Part shown: piece by piece, positions 17,037 to 26,989 of the stretch
Numbering within the stretch: position 1 is the stretch's first letter
Layout of the letters: every line of letters starts with the position of its first letter
Assembly (NCBI RefSeq): GCF_021432385.1
Contig: NZ_JAEACT010000003.1
Span: forward strand, 992,001-1,056,000
Direction of reading: 5' to 3'
DNA: 64,000 bases
Source: Clostridium hydrogenum
GTDB lineage: Bacteria; Bacillota; Clostridia; Clostridiales; Clostridiaceae
Translations under genes and position numbers: made by a program
The notes under the pieces: model-generated
Told to the model about the DNA's origin: nothing
The model's database searches: none
What the model saw: the letters and a program-made list of their open reading frames with translations, nothing else

Positions 17037-20000
17037 TTAATTACTTGGTATATATCCACCACCGTTATTGTTAACAACTTTTACGTAAATAGGAACCTTA
17101 CTAATGTTTCCTGCTGCATCTACGGCGTAAATTGTGTAATCATTAGTACTTAATTGCGATACACTAATTGACGCATTATTATTAGGTGTTACAGGTATAG
17201 AAACTAACTTACTATATTGAATAGTTTGTAAATCCATAGCTCCTGTTAATGTTCCTGGAAGTACATATATAGTTCCTGGAGTTCCTTTATATGATCCATA
17301 AACATCAGTATAGTTTACTTTAATAGTATCTGTAGGTCCATAAGCTGTTTGTCCTGCTGCTAATGGATTTACTAAAGCAATCGTAGGAGCTGTATAATCT
17401 GCTGTAATATATTTAGTAGATTCTAATGATGCTCCAACATTATTAACAACAAATACATAGTAGCTAACTCCATCTGACAATGCAGTTTGGGTAGTGGTAT
17501 TTGATGGATCTATATTATCGACATTGAAGTTATTTTGTTGTACACTTCCGCCTACCTTCAATATTCCTCTTGAGCTTCCATCTGTACTCTTATTAATAGT
17601 TCCATAGAAATCGTCCATATTGTCATATCTTGTATCACCAATATGATCCTGTGCACGCCATGCTCTAATATTAGAAATCAAGCTGCTATCACCACTTGGT
17701 ACAAACCATACTTCTTGATCAGTTGAAATAGGCTGACTAAGCGTTACTAAATCTCCATGAGTTACCATTATATCATTTGCATATGCAGGGTTCGCCTTGC
17801 TAGGTCCAGTTATTATAGGTTGATTTGGAATACCCTCTGCAGTAACCTGTTCTGCTGCTGGATTTATTGTAGCAATATCTCCTGTTACCATAGGTCTGCT
17901 TCCATTTGGATCTGCAGTTACAAATATATCATTATCAGGATCACTATAATGTCTTGATATATATATTGAGTAATATCCACTATTCAATTGCTGCTTTAAA
18001 CTGTCTACTTTTACTGTTTGATCAAGCGTTATTATTTGTGTTGTAGAGCTAATTGGCATAGTCTGGCTTCCTTTTACATTTACAGGAGTAGCTTTGCTCA
18101 TATCAAGTGAGGCACTAGATTGTATTATATACATACTATCATAGTCATTGCTAGCATTATAATTAACGCTATTAATTACATCACTGCCCCAATGAGCTTC
18201 ATTCCAACCATATATCGTAAAGTCTCTTCCGTCAGCACCAACACAAACCGAGTCATTATCTCTAGCATCAACATCAGCCCTATTAGTATCGTTAGTATTT
18301 GTATTTTGTAATACTACAGGTGCCTCCATTTGAACAACCTTTGTAAAATCACTTTCATACTTTCCAACTCTTTGTATTGTAATATAGAAATCATCACCAT
18401 GTGAATCAAGATCAAGTCCCGAAATTGTAACTATTTTATTAGTACCAACCGTTCCTTTTCCTAGAAGATAATTTTTACTATTATCTCCATATATTCTTAT
18501 GATGTCACCAGGTTTAGCAGGTGTTTCTGCCAAATTAGGATTATTAAGCTTAGTAGTATCAATTGGAACTGTTTCTGGGCTAATCTTAACAATATCATTT
18601 GAACCTGGATTGTTTATAACTTTTATATCATTTGTACCATTAAGCATTTCAGAAGGTATAATAAGCTGCAACTTAACAGTTTTATTATAGCCTAAAATAG
18701 TTCCTGTATATGTGTAAATACCATTACTAAAGGTCTTGTTGATTTTATCCCAACTTACAGTAAGTTCCTGTATAGTATCATCAACCATAACTCCTGAAAC
18801 CTTATCTGGAAGATATTTATCTTCAATCCACTGAATGTTTTGATTTACATCTGCATAGTTAACAACAACTGTTAAATCATTTACCTTATCAACTCCATTA
18901 TCTGGACTTGTCTTAGTTACAGGTGTAGGAAGGTCACTGCCAGTAGTATCAATAGGAAGTGTATATTCCATTTTGTTTGCAACTATATAAAGGTAATTGC
19001 CTGCTGTTATAACATAATTTATAGGCATACTTGTAAGTTGATATTTTTCGCCACTGCCATCAGTTTTAACCTTGTAAAGATACTTATTATCACTCTTATT
19101 ACTGTAGTATATCCAATCACCACTTACATTAATATGGAAGCTTTGATCTGTATCAGATTGATTTACTTGTGCACCTAAATCTACAGGGGCAGTGTCTCCA
19201 TTCGTATCAATCTTCATTATTTCACCAGTATTAGAACAATAATAAATTTCACCATCAACAACCTGTGGACAAGTTGCCCAATCGTCACTTACCTTTGTTC
19301 TAAAGTTTCCATCCAAATCTACTTTGTAAATCTTGTGATCATCAGAGTTATTAACATAATAAATCCAATTATCAACAACATTTATATATGCAACTTCATC
19401 AAATTGTACTGCCTGAGAACTTACGATATTATCAACAGGCAAACCATGAATTCCTGCTGCATCTTGAGTATAGGTTGATGGATCTGGCTGCATATCATCC
19501 TTTGTGCTTGCGCCTGCTGCAACACCTATTTTATATAGTTTTCCACCTTGAGAGTGATTGCTGTAATATATCCAATCGCCATACACAACAAGGTAAGCTG
19601 CAGTATCATCACACACTTTCTCTCTTCTAGTACCATCAGTTCTTATTCTGTATATTTTCTCGTTATCAGAATAGTTACTGTAATATAACCATCCATTACT
19701 TTCATTCATATATTGTGCTCTATCAAGGGATATCTGTATGTTATAAATACCTGTATTATCTGTTCTGTAAATAGTATCATTATCACCAGAATTCAAATAA
19801 TACGTATATCCATCATCACCTAGAACCGCCGAACCATTATTATTGCTATTTCCAGTTGTATTTCCTCCTGTATTTTGCTCTATTGTAACAGGAGAAAGTG
19901 CATACGCACTACCAGTTGATACATTAACATAGGCATATCCCATTTCACTTTGATTTACAGTCAAAATATCTATTTTCTGACTGGTTTGTGTAGAAGTAAA

Positions 20001-20876
20001 TACTGCGGTATCACCTATTTTTCTTATAACATTAGTACCATCAATCTTATAATAAGTTGCACCAGGTACCGCTATTACACTATTTACTGTAAGACTTACC
20101 GCACCAACAGTTGAAGTAAGATTTACACTTGCGCTTATACTTGGCTTTTGAAGCACATAAATATTTCCAGACCATACGTAGGTATAATTATTACCTGAGC
20201 CATCCGTGTAAACTATAGTATCACTGAGACTACCATTTTTATAAAGATCAGACATACTCAAATAAGTAGAGACGTTCCCCCCAAATATGTTCTGCACATC
20301 TTGATAATACATATTGCTGGAATCTGGAACATAATAAACCTTCTTTGTAGGATCACCGTTTATATCATTTGCTATATCAGAATGTTGAAGCAAATAATTT
20401 ATTGAATATGCTCTATCCTTACCTACTATAACAATGCCTCCAGCGTTTGGATCTGTATTTTGATTATTAATAGGATCAGGTTTAGAACTTATATTAAAAT
20501 ACATTCTAACATCTTTATTTAAATGCTTATATGTATCCAGTGTACTCGTATCCGATCCTACTACCATATAATACCTTTTGCCAAGGTCATAATTTTTAAC
20601 TGGTGTCACTACTAATGTAGTATTACTAAGACTGTCTAAAGTAACTGTTACTGGAAAAGGATTATCTTTACTGTCATAAACATAAACACTATTTTGAGCA
20701 GTAAACAAATTTACTGGAGCACTAAAATTTATTTTCCAAACCTTGCTAGCTGAAACATTGAATTGCTCCTGATAAGTAGTATATGTAGAAGCCGCATGTA
20801 CAGAATAAGGTTTAGAAACAAATAAACCAGTGAATACCGCCGCTGCTACAATTAACCCCTTTATAAAGGACTTCAC
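17037..20876 (-). CDS. Large secreted modular surface protein (Ig-like and DUF5050 domains)
   Basis: A 1279-residue protein with a signal peptide (IKGLIVAAAVFTGLFVSKPYSVHA). Residues about 30-130 form an SbsA/Big_5-type Ig domain (KVWKINFSAPVNLFT ... DLGKRYYMVVGS). A second module around 150-330 is shared with the next two operon proteins (GATYYKIDGTNVIRKIGD). DUF5050 repeats of the WIYYSNxSDNxxLYKI type occupy about 360-650, and several Ig-like modules complete the rest. There is no LPxTG, SLH or choline-binding anchor. Start is GTG with GGGGGAAGG just upstream. It is the last gene of a four-gene minus-strand operon (gaps 16-20 bp). A structural or adhesive envelope role is likely but unproven. 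Confidence 0.8.
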   Translation of the reverse strand: MKSFIKGLIVAAAVFTGLFVSKPYSVHAASTYTTYQEQFNVSASKVWKINFSAPVNLFTAQNSVYVYDSKDNPFPVTVTLDSLSNTTLVVTPVKNYDLGKRYYMVVGSDTSTLDTYKHLNKDVRMYFNISSKPDPINNQNTDPNAGGIVIVGKDRAYSINYLLQHSDIANDINGDPTKKVYYVPDSSNMYYQDVQNIFGGNVSTYLSMSDLYKNGSLSDTIVYTDGSGNNYTYVWSGNIYVLQKPSISASVNLTSTVGAVSLTVNSVIAVPGATYYKIDGTNVIRKIGDTAVFTSTQTSQKIDILTVNQSEMGYAYVNVSTGSAYALSPVTIEQNTGGNTTGNSNNNGSAVLGDDGYTYYLNSGDNDTIYRTDNTGIYNIQISLDRAQYMNESNGWLYYSNYSDNEKIYRIRTDGTRREKVCDDTAAYLVVYGDWIYYSNHSQGGKLYKIGVAAGASTKDDMQPDPSTYTQDAAGIHGLPVDNIVSSQAVQFDEVAYINVVDNWIYYVNNSDDHKIYKVDLDGNFRTKVSDDWATCPQVVDGEIYYCSNTGEIMKIDTNGDTAPVDLGAQVNQSDTDQSFHINVSGDWIYYSNKSDNKYLYKVKTDGSGEKYQLTSMPINYVITAGNYLYIVANKMEYTLPIDTTGSDLPTPVTKTSPDNGVDKVNDLTVVVNYADVNQNIQWIEDKYLPDKVSGVMVDDTIQELTVSWDKINKTFSNGIYTYTGTILGYNKTVKLQLIIPSEMLNGTNDIKVINNPGSNDIVKISPETVPIDTTKLNNPNLAETPAKPGDIIRIYGDNSKNYLLGKGTVGTNKIVTISGLDLDSHGDDFYITIQRVGKYESDFTKVVQMEAPVVLQNTNTNDTNRADVDARDNDSVCVGADGRDFTIYGWNEAHWGSDVINSVNYNASNDYDSMYIIQSSASLDMSKATPVNVKGSQTMPISSTTQIITLDQTVKVDSLKQQLNSGYYSIYISRHYSDPDNDIFVTADPNGSRPMVTGDIATINPAAEQVTAEGIPNQPIITGPSKANPAYANDIMVTHGDLVTLSQPISTDQEVWFVPSGDSSLISNIRAWRAQDHIGDTRYDNMDDFYGTINKSTDGSSRGILKVGGSVQQNNFNVDNIDPSNTTTQTALSDGVSYYVFVVNNVGASLESTKYITADYTAPTIALVNPLAAGQTAYGPTDTIKVNYTDVYGSYKGTPGTIYVLPGTLTGAMDLQTIQYSKLVSIPVTPNNNASISVSQLSTNDYTIYAVDAAGNISKVPIYVKVVNNNGGGYIPSN

Positions 20877-20896
20877 CTAACCTTCCCCCTTTCATA

Positions 20897-22444
20897 TTAA
20901 AAATCCTTGTGTGACAAGTTTCCAAGATTTACAAGCGGTGTGGTATCAATATTTCCGTTATCCTTAATATACAAAGTATTCAAATTAGTAAGTGTCATTA
21001 ACGGATACACATTTGTTATGCTATTATCATTAAGTTCAAGTTCCTCAAGCTGAGTTAAATCTTGAAGCGGAGTAACATCCGATATATTGTTGTATCCAAG
21101 ATTTAAACTTGTTACATTTGTTAAGTTTGCTAAAGGACTTAAATCTCTAACCTTGTTACCACTTAAATCTATAGACTCTACATTTTCGAGATTTTTAATT
21201 ACTGATATATCTGATATTAGGTAATTATTTGCAAGACTTAAATTCTGTAAAAGAGACATATTTTCAAGTCCAGTTATATCTTGTATTACATTTGAATTTA
21301 AATTTATATTTACCATAGCATCTAAATTTTCTAATGCAGATATATCTTTTACATTGTCATTGCTCAAATTTAAGTTTTCAAGAGTTACAAGATTTGCTAA
21401 TGGTGATAAATCATAGCCACCAGCAGATACTTGTTTATTGTTATTGCTAACATCAAGTGTATTTAAAATTGGTAAGCTGCTTAATGGCGATAAATCAACT
21501 ATTTTATTATTACTTAAATTAAGCTTTGTAAGTTGATTATCTGAGTTTAAGCCACTAATATCTACAAGAGCATTATTACTAAGGTTAACATCACTCACAT
21601 TAAGTGTTCCAATAGAATATACATTTGTTATCTTATTGTTACTTAAATCTACGGTACTTAAATTTTTAAATTTATATAAATGACTTATATCTGTTATACC
21701 TGTACTACTTAAATCCAAATTACTTATATAATCAACTGAAAAATCATCAAGTAATGCACTTGCATTTGCACCAATAACATTATTAGATAAATCAAGTGTA
21801 TTAAAAGATTTCATATATCTTAAGCAAGCTGATAAATTTTGTACATTTGATAAATTTTTAAAACTGCTATTATAGAAAGTTATTTTACTTAAATTATGAA
21901 GCTTTGTAATATCCGTAAAGTCTATACTACGAGCACCATAATTATCACTTATACTTAAAGCTGTTATCTTATCAAGATCACTTTGCATTAAAGTACCTGT
22001 AGGTTTGTTTGCTGCCTTTCTAACCGCAGCTTGTAAAGTACTATCACTTATGTCAGCCTCAGTATCTGGATTTACCATGAAATAATTTAATGCATAAGCA
22101 CCTAAATTTAAAGGATCACCATAAATTGACTTTATTCCTAAGGACAAATTAATGTAATAAGTATGACCTGGTGTATAACCTTTATCATTGACGGTTACTC
22201 TTATACTTGTACTTTGATATACATCTAGATTTACTTTTACTTCATTATTATTGTCATCAAAGACTTTCACATTTTTAGCTGTTAGAGTATTTTTGTCTAT
22301 TGGCTTGTTTACATTAATATACCAAGTCTTATATCGATCACACCAACCAAGAAGCTTTGCCGCAGATACCTTGTTTGAATAAGAAGAGACTGCTGCAAAT
22401 GCAATTAAAAATGTCAATAAAAGTTTTAGTTTTATGTTTTTCAA
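20897..22444 (-). CDS. Secreted internalin-like leucine-rich repeat protein
   Basis: A 515-residue protein with a signal peptide (KLKLLLTFLIAFAAVSSYSNKVSA). Residues about 30-125 are the SbsA/Big_5-like module (KTWYINVNKPIDKNTLT ... YTPGHTYYINLS). About 15 leucine-rich repeats of 22 residues follow, of the form LxxLxxLNLSxNxIxDIxPLxx, the internalin type. Such proteins bind ligands through the concave LRR face. The chain stops right after the last repeat (NLGNLSHKDF), with no C-terminal cap or wall anchor. The start is TTG with GGGGGGAG upstream. It is third of four genes in the surface-protein operon. The fold assignment is firm; the ligand is unknown. Confidence 0.88.
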   Translation of the reverse strand: MKNIKLKLLLTFLIAFAAVSSYSNKVSAAKLLGWCDRYKTWYINVNKPIDKNTLTAKNVKVFDDNNNEVKVNLDVYQSTSIRVTVNDKGYTPGHTYYINLSLGIKSIYGDPLNLGAYALNYFMVNPDTEADISDSTLQAAVRKAANKPTGTLMQSDLDKITALSISDNYGARSIDFTDITKLHNLSKITFYNSSFKNLSNVQNLSACLRYMKSFNTLDLSNNVIGANASALLDDFSVDYISNLDLSSTGITDISHLYKFKNLSTVDLSNNKITNVYSIGTLNVSDVNLSNNALVDISGLNSDNQLTKLNLSNNKIVDLSPLSSLPILNTLDVSNNNKQVSAGGYDLSPLANLVTLENLNLSNDNVKDISALENLDAMVNINLNSNVIQDITGLENMSLLQNLSLANNYLISDISVIKNLENVESIDLSGNKVRDLSPLANLTNVTSLNLGYNNISDVTPLQDLTQLEELELNDNSITNVYPLMTLTNLNTLYIKDNGNIDTTPLVNLGNLSHKDF

Positions 22445-22461
22445 AACTTTCTCCCCCCTTT

Positions 22462-23139
22462 TTATTCATTTGTTATTTGGACAACCTGACTATCAGAAGC
22501 CTTTTGTACGTTTATTAAACAATTTCCTATTTCATTGCCAGAAGCATCATAAAAATGCACAGTTGCTGCTTGCAAATTTCCAAATATAACAGCTTCATCA
22601 GTTAGACTAACATTACCATCATTAGGATCCTGCCCTTCAACGCTATAATACTTTATATCTGGAGAAGTAGTAGAATTAATACTCACAACAGCAACACCCA
22701 AACCTTGGTAAACTTGAACTTTAAAATCTGCTGTATCAATTAACTGCTTCTTTATTGAAAATTGCATTGTATAATCTTGTCCTATTTTATTGCCATTCTC
22801 ATCACAAAAATCCTTACTTATAGTTAAAATATAAGTTTTTCCAAGAACATACTGCCCAAGCTTAGGTTTTACACTAACCTGCTTTGGATTTGAAGGATTA
22901 ACACTTAACGTTATATCCACTGGATTTCCATACTCGTCAGCTGCGTATATATACTTTGAATTAACATAGTCACTGTTAACATTCTTGCTAAAATTTATCT
23001 TCCACTCTTTAGTTGGTAAAATACCACTTCTTGAATTTGTTGCAGCATCTACGCGCATTGACTGATTACCAGGTAAAACCACAAATAAACATATTACTAT
23101 TGAAACAATTATTTTTATAACATTCAAAGATTTTCTCAT
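22462..23139 (-). CDS. Small secreted protein with SbsA-type Ig domain
   Basis: A 225-residue protein with a signal peptide (VIKIIVSIVICLFVVLPGNQS). Residues about 40-135 are the shared Ig-like module (KEWKINFSKNVNSDYVNS ... VLGKTYILTIS). The remaining 90 residues (FKVQVYQGLGVAVVSI ... PDIKYYSVEGQD) match a module in the two large operon neighbours. It is therefore a minimal two-module version of those proteins. GAGGGGAAAATC precedes the ATG. It lies between the LRR gene and the DUF5050 gene with gaps of 16-17 bp. No enzymatic motif is visible. Confidence 0.7.
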   Translation of the reverse strand: MRKSLNVIKIIVSIVICLFVVLPGNQSMRVDAATNSRSGILPTKEWKINFSKNVNSDYVNSKYIYAADEYGNPVDITLSVNPSNPKQVSVKPKLGQYVLGKTYILTISKDFCDENGNKIGQDYTMQFSIKKQLIDTADFKVQVYQGLGVAVVSINSTTSPDIKYYSVEGQDPNDGNVSLTDEAVIFGNLQAATVHFYDASGNEIGNCLINVQKASDSQVVQITNE

Positions 23140-23155
23140 GATTTTCCCCTCAATT

Positions 23156-24727
23156 CTATTTAAGTGTAGTTTTGTTGCTTCCGTCTTTTACTATAGATGT
23201 TAAAGGAGTCATACTTAAAGGTGTATAGTAAACAGTAGGATCAACAACATTTATATACTCAACTACATCATTTGATAGCTTATTTCCAAGTGTTTTTGCA
23301 ACTGGAGTAAGCACCTGCTGACCACCTGTACCATCTGCACCAATTTTATAAAGTTTATTTCCATCTGAGCCGTTTTTGTAATATACAGTATCGCCGCATA
23401 CATTGATGTTATATGCCATATCATCACAAAGCTTATCATTTTCAATGCCGTCTATGCTCATTCTATACAACTTTTCGTTATCAGAATAATTTCTGTAATA
23501 TATCCAGTTATCAGTAACATTTAAATGTCTTGCTTGTACATCACTTACTTTTGATGCTGCAAATCCATTTATATCAATTTTATAAATCTTACCGCCTTGA
23601 GACATATTTATAGCATAAATGTTATTTTTAACAATATTTATATCCGTATATTTGTCCGTACTTATTGTAACATTACCATATCCATTTACATTTACTCGAT
23701 TAAGACTTCCATCAGTGTGGTTGATATAGTAAATCCAATCTCCTGCAACAATAACATCGTCGAGTTGATTAGCTGATGCAAAAACTAAATTTCCCATTGT
23801 TCCTACCTGTTTTCCACCTGATACAATTGGTTGTGCATCTGAACCATCAACATTCATTCTGTACACAGAAGTTGAAGCTGGTACTGTCTTAGTTGCCGCA
23901 GTTGTATGTACATAATAAACCTCATTACCTACTACATTTATGTCTTTAGCATCATGTCCAGTTGTAAGCTGAGTTCTGTCCACTCCATCAGTTTTTACTT
24001 TGTATAAGTCACCTGCTGTACCTCTGTAATAAATCCATTGATTATCATCATCCCCTGCAACAAGTCCCATATTGTTTATATTTCCACTACTGTTTCCCAT
24101 TGCATAGCTAAGATTTGAAATTGGTCTATCAACTGCTCCGCTTGGAGAAGATACATCAAGCTTTCCTGTTGCCACCAAATTAGTGCCAGCTGAATCAGAA
24201 TAAAAATATACATTGACACTGCTGCCTGAAATAGTCGTTTGAATAGGTGTTCCAACAGACCTAATATAACCACCATCAACTGTAAAATATTTTGCATCTG
24301 GCACAGTTGTATTAGTAACTGTAATCTTCTTAATCAAATTAAAGCTACTTCCTATTTCAACCTTTGCTGTAGACATAAACGGATTAGCAACAGGCTGTAA
24401 AGTGCTAGAACCACTTGTTGCTGTATATACTTCGCCATCTCCATCTTTATAAGTAATAGTTGGTATGGAATCAATTAAATCTGTAGAAACATATGTATTA
24501 AAAAACAAATCCTTTACCGTACTACTATTTACAACATAATATATATTGGAAGCATCCATTATAGCTGAATTTATTTCTCCATAATTAGCTGGCTTAACAA
24601 TATAATCAATGGAATAAGCCTTATTGCCTATTACTATAGAGTGGCTTGGTATTGCCATAGCTTTTACTGATGATGCATAAAACATTACCGAAACGGCTGC
24701 TACCATACCTAACAATTTTTTGTTCAT
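23156..24727 (-). CDS. Secreted DUF5050 repeat protein
   Basis: A 523-residue protein and first gene of the four-gene surface operon, with GGAGG before the ATG. The signal peptide (LLGMVAAVSVMFYASSVKA) is followed by about 190 residues resembling the second module of the 1279-residue protein (YSIDYIVKP ... PDAKYFTVDGGYIRSVG). At least six DUF5050 repeats follow (DNWIYYRNYSDNEKLYRMSIDG, WIYYINHTDGSLNRVNVNG and others). It has no Big_5-type domain and no wall anchor. The preceding 163-bp gap (24728-24890) should hold the operon promoter, but no convincing -35/-10 pair was found. The role is unknown; probably exported and envelope-associated. Confidence 0.8.
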   Translation of the reverse strand: MNKKLLGMVAAVSVMFYASSVKAMAIPSHSIVIGNKAYSIDYIVKPANYGEINSAIMDASNIYYVVNSSTVKDLFFNTYVSTDLIDSIPTITYKDGDGEVYTATSGSSTLQPVANPFMSTAKVEIGSSFNLIKKITVTNTTVPDAKYFTVDGGYIRSVGTPIQTTISGSSVNVYFYSDSAGTNLVATGKLDVSSPSGAVDRPISNLSYAMGNSSGNINNMGLVAGDDDNQWIYYRGTAGDLYKVKTDGVDRTQLTTGHDAKDINVVGNEVYYVHTTAATKTVPASTSVYRMNVDGSDAQPIVSGGKQVGTMGNLVFASANQLDDVIVAGDWIYYINHTDGSLNRVNVNGYGNVTISTDKYTDINIVKNNIYAINMSQGGKIYKIDINGFAASKVSDVQARHLNVTDNWIYYRNYSDNEKLYRMSIDGIENDKLCDDMAYNINVCGDTVYYKNGSDGNKLYKIGADGTGGQQVLTPVAKTLGNKLSNDVVEYINVVDPTVYYTPLSMTPLTSIVKDGSNKTTLK

Positions 24728-24890
24728 TATAGTTCCTCCATTAATAAATGTATTTTGTTATATTATCGTAGACTTATATAAAAACTTAATGTACTTTATA
24801 GAATGATACTTTATCTTTAGATATAACATAAAAAAATAAATACCAGCTAACTTCGATATAGAAATTAACCAGTATTTTATAACCACTTTT

Positions 24891-25769
24891 CTAACTTACC
24901 TGTGGTGTATTAAACTTTTCAAAAATAAGATTCCATTGAGTTAAATCATAATTTCTGTCAACTATCTGTGAACCAGAAAACACAAGGTTATATATACTAG
25001 CACTTAAAGGCTTAACATCAAAAATCCTGCTAGAAAACGAACCGGTAGCAACCATTTTTCCACTTTTATCAAATAAAGTTGCAGGTATATTTTCCATCTT
25101 TACTTCTTTTTCTGCATATCCATTTCTAATTATTACAATAACACCAATGTTTCCATTATCATAATTAACAAGTTCAGCAGCAGACATGCTTACGGTATTT
25201 TCTTCAAGCTTAGGAAGCTTGTCTATGAATTTGTTATACCTTTCAATCTGGCTTTGTTCAGTGTCTTCCGGTAAGTTTTGTATTTTAGCCTCTACGTTTT
25301 TAAAACACCTTATATTATTTTCAAACTTCAGCTTTAAATTAGAAGAATCAAAATTTTTATTTATAATATATTTATCTTCAAAATATAACTTATATACCTT
25401 TGCAGTTTTAGGTTCTATCGTTCCAACACTGCTTAAATTAAACATTTTTCTAGCAACAATGTTTTCATTTGAATCATAAACTTCAAGTGGTATATTTTCA
25501 AAATTCACTGGCTCTAAAAAATTATTTCTTATGAATACTTTAACTTCTAAGCACCTATCTTGAAAACTAAAATAAACTGCTGATATATCAACATTATTTT
25601 CTTTTATATCACTTAATTCATTAAGTTCATCTTTAAGATACTGCTTTTGTAAATCAGACATAATGCCTTTTTCATATTCATTTAATTTTAATTCTATTTC
25701 ACTTTTTTTAACTTTTACGCTGGTCTTATTCTGCTTGGTCTTATTCTTCTTTTTCATAGAATTAAACAT
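24891..25769 (-). CDS. SLAP-domain protein (two SLAP modules)
   Basis: A 292-residue protein. A very Lys-rich N-terminus lacks a recognisable signal peptide. Two homologous modules follow, about 50-155 (VDISAVYFSFQDRCLEVKVFIRN ... IEPKTAKVYKLYF) and about 185-290 (VSMSAAELVNYDNGNIGVIVIIRN ... VKPLSASIYNLVF). This is the pattern of the Firmicutes SLAP domain, named from accessory-Sec/S-layer contexts. It sits 15 bp downstream of a small secreted protein gene and upstream of the surface-protein operon. Absence of a signal peptide suggests a cytosolic or membrane-peripheral role, perhaps in assembly or export of the neighbours; that is inference. Confidence 0.7.
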   Translation of the reverse strand: MFNSMKKKNKTKQNKTSVKVKKSEIELKLNEYEKGIMSDLQKQYLKDELNELSDIKENNVDISAVYFSFQDRCLEVKVFIRNNFLEPVNFENIPLEVYDSNENIVARKMFNLSSVGTIEPKTAKVYKLYFEDKYIINKNFDSSNLKLKFENNIRCFKNVEAKIQNLPEDTEQSQIERYNKFIDKLPKLEENTVSMSAAELVNYDNGNIGVIVIIRNGYAEKEVKMENIPATLFDKSGKMVATGSFSSRIFDVKPLSASIYNLVFSGSQIVDRNYDLTQWNLIFEKFNTPQVS

Positions 25770-25784
25770 TTTAAATCCCCTTTA

Positions 25785-26273
25785 TTATTCAATGCTGATT
25801 ACTGAAAAATCAGAGCTGACAGGAGTAGTTCCTCCACCTACATTCTTGCTAACATAATTAACTGAATTTCCACTAACTTGTACATCATATACAGTTGTTG
25901 GTGTAGTTTTCAATAATGGTGCACTGCTGCTTTCTGTAAATGCATTAATATCAAAAGGTGTTGAATTTAATTGAGCATCTTCAAAAGCTGCCTCTGTTTG
26001 AGCAAAATCTACGAATTTATTTGTATCATCATAAAGAGCATAAACACCAAGTGTACCCATTTTGCTAGAATAATCAGTATACAATGGACTTGAATCTCCA
26101 AGCATTGCTGATTCAAAGGAATCACTTAAATCATTATAGTTATACTCATAAATTTTTTGTGCAGTTGTATCATTTATTAGTATAGAATTTACCTTTGCAA
26201 ATGTATGAACCCCACTTAAACCAACACAAATAGAAAAAGCTGCAATTGCCATAGTAATTTTACCTTTTTTCAT
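25785..26273 (-). CDS. Small secreted protein of unknown function
   Basis: A 162-residue protein with a clear signal peptide (ITMAIAAFSICVGLSGVHTFA) and GGAGG before the ATG. The mature part has no motif I recognise. It is acidic and Ser/Thr/Asp-rich, and its end (GGGTTPVSSDFSVISIE) looks unstructured. It lies 15 bp upstream of the SLAP gene and 34 bp downstream of the next membrane protein gene, so it probably belongs to the same transcript. Confidence 0.6.
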   Translation of the reverse strand: MKKGKITMAIAAFSICVGLSGVHTFAKVNSILINDTTAQKIYEYNYNDLSDSFESAMLGDSSPLYTDYSSKMGTLGVYALYDDTNKFVDFAQTEAAFEDAQLNSTPFDINAFTESSSAPLLKTTPTTVYDVQVSGNSVNYVSKNVGGGTTPVSSDFSVISIE

Positions 26274-26307
26274 TACTTAATCCTCCCTATAATTAACCAT
26301 TATAATT

Positions 26308-26877
26308 TTATTTAACAATTATGCTATCTTTTATTTTTTGTTCATCAGATGAATTAACAACACCATAGAACAATTTTTTTTCATTACTATACTTTAGATT
26401 TTTTCCAAATGCACTGACAGTATTCTTTGAAGGATCAGTTGTATCTACTATTACCTCAATAAACCTATTTATAGGTAAAAATCCATTTTGAATTCTAAGT
26501 GAATATTTTACATTTCCACTAGAACTTTTTAAATCCTTATAAATCACTGCATTTTGAACTTGTTTATTATTTTGAACAAAAGAAACCCTTACTACTTTAT
26601 CGTTAGAATCTGAAACAACTTTACTTAAATAATCATTTGTAAATTTAGCAACATCATTTGCATTAGCATCTTTCTTTATAACTACTTCATTCTTGTTTCC
26701 ACTCTTATCCTTTTTAACATTGGTTTCTTGCACAATTTTTTTACTATCAACTTTTTTAGCAATATCTTTAGTGCTAGAAGACTTTCCAAAATCACTTATT
26801 AAATAACCACCTATAGATAATATCAACGCCACTACAACAACTACTACTACAATGACTGTTAATTTCTTTCTTCTCAT
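26308..26877 (-). CDS. Single-pass membrane protein of unknown function
   Basis: A 189-residue protein. An N-terminal RRKK precedes a Val-rich membrane segment (VIVVVVVVVALILSIGGYLI). The outside part has a Lys/Asp/Asn-rich linker and a compact region of about 110 residues (NDVAKFTNDYLSKVVSD ... SAFGKNLKYSNEKKLFYGVV) that I do not recognise. The start is supported by AAGGGG. It is flanked by other small envelope genes in the same direction. Confidence 0.6.
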   Translation of the reverse strand: MRRKKLTVIVVVVVVVALILSIGGYLISDFGKSSSTKDIAKKVDSKKIVQETNVKKDKSGNKNEVVIKKDANANDVAKFTNDYLSKVVSDSNDKVVRVSFVQNNKQVQNAVIYKDLKSSSGNVKYSLRIQNGFLPINRFIEVIVDTTDPSKNTVSAFGKNLKYSNEKKLFYGVVNSSDEQKIKDSIIVK

Positions 26878-26989
26878 TAGAACACCCCTTAGATTTTAAA
26901 GAAAATTATAATTATAGTATAACATTAATATAATTTTTTTTAAAGATATATTTAGATTTAAATTGGAAGCATTTTTCCAAAATATTAAC

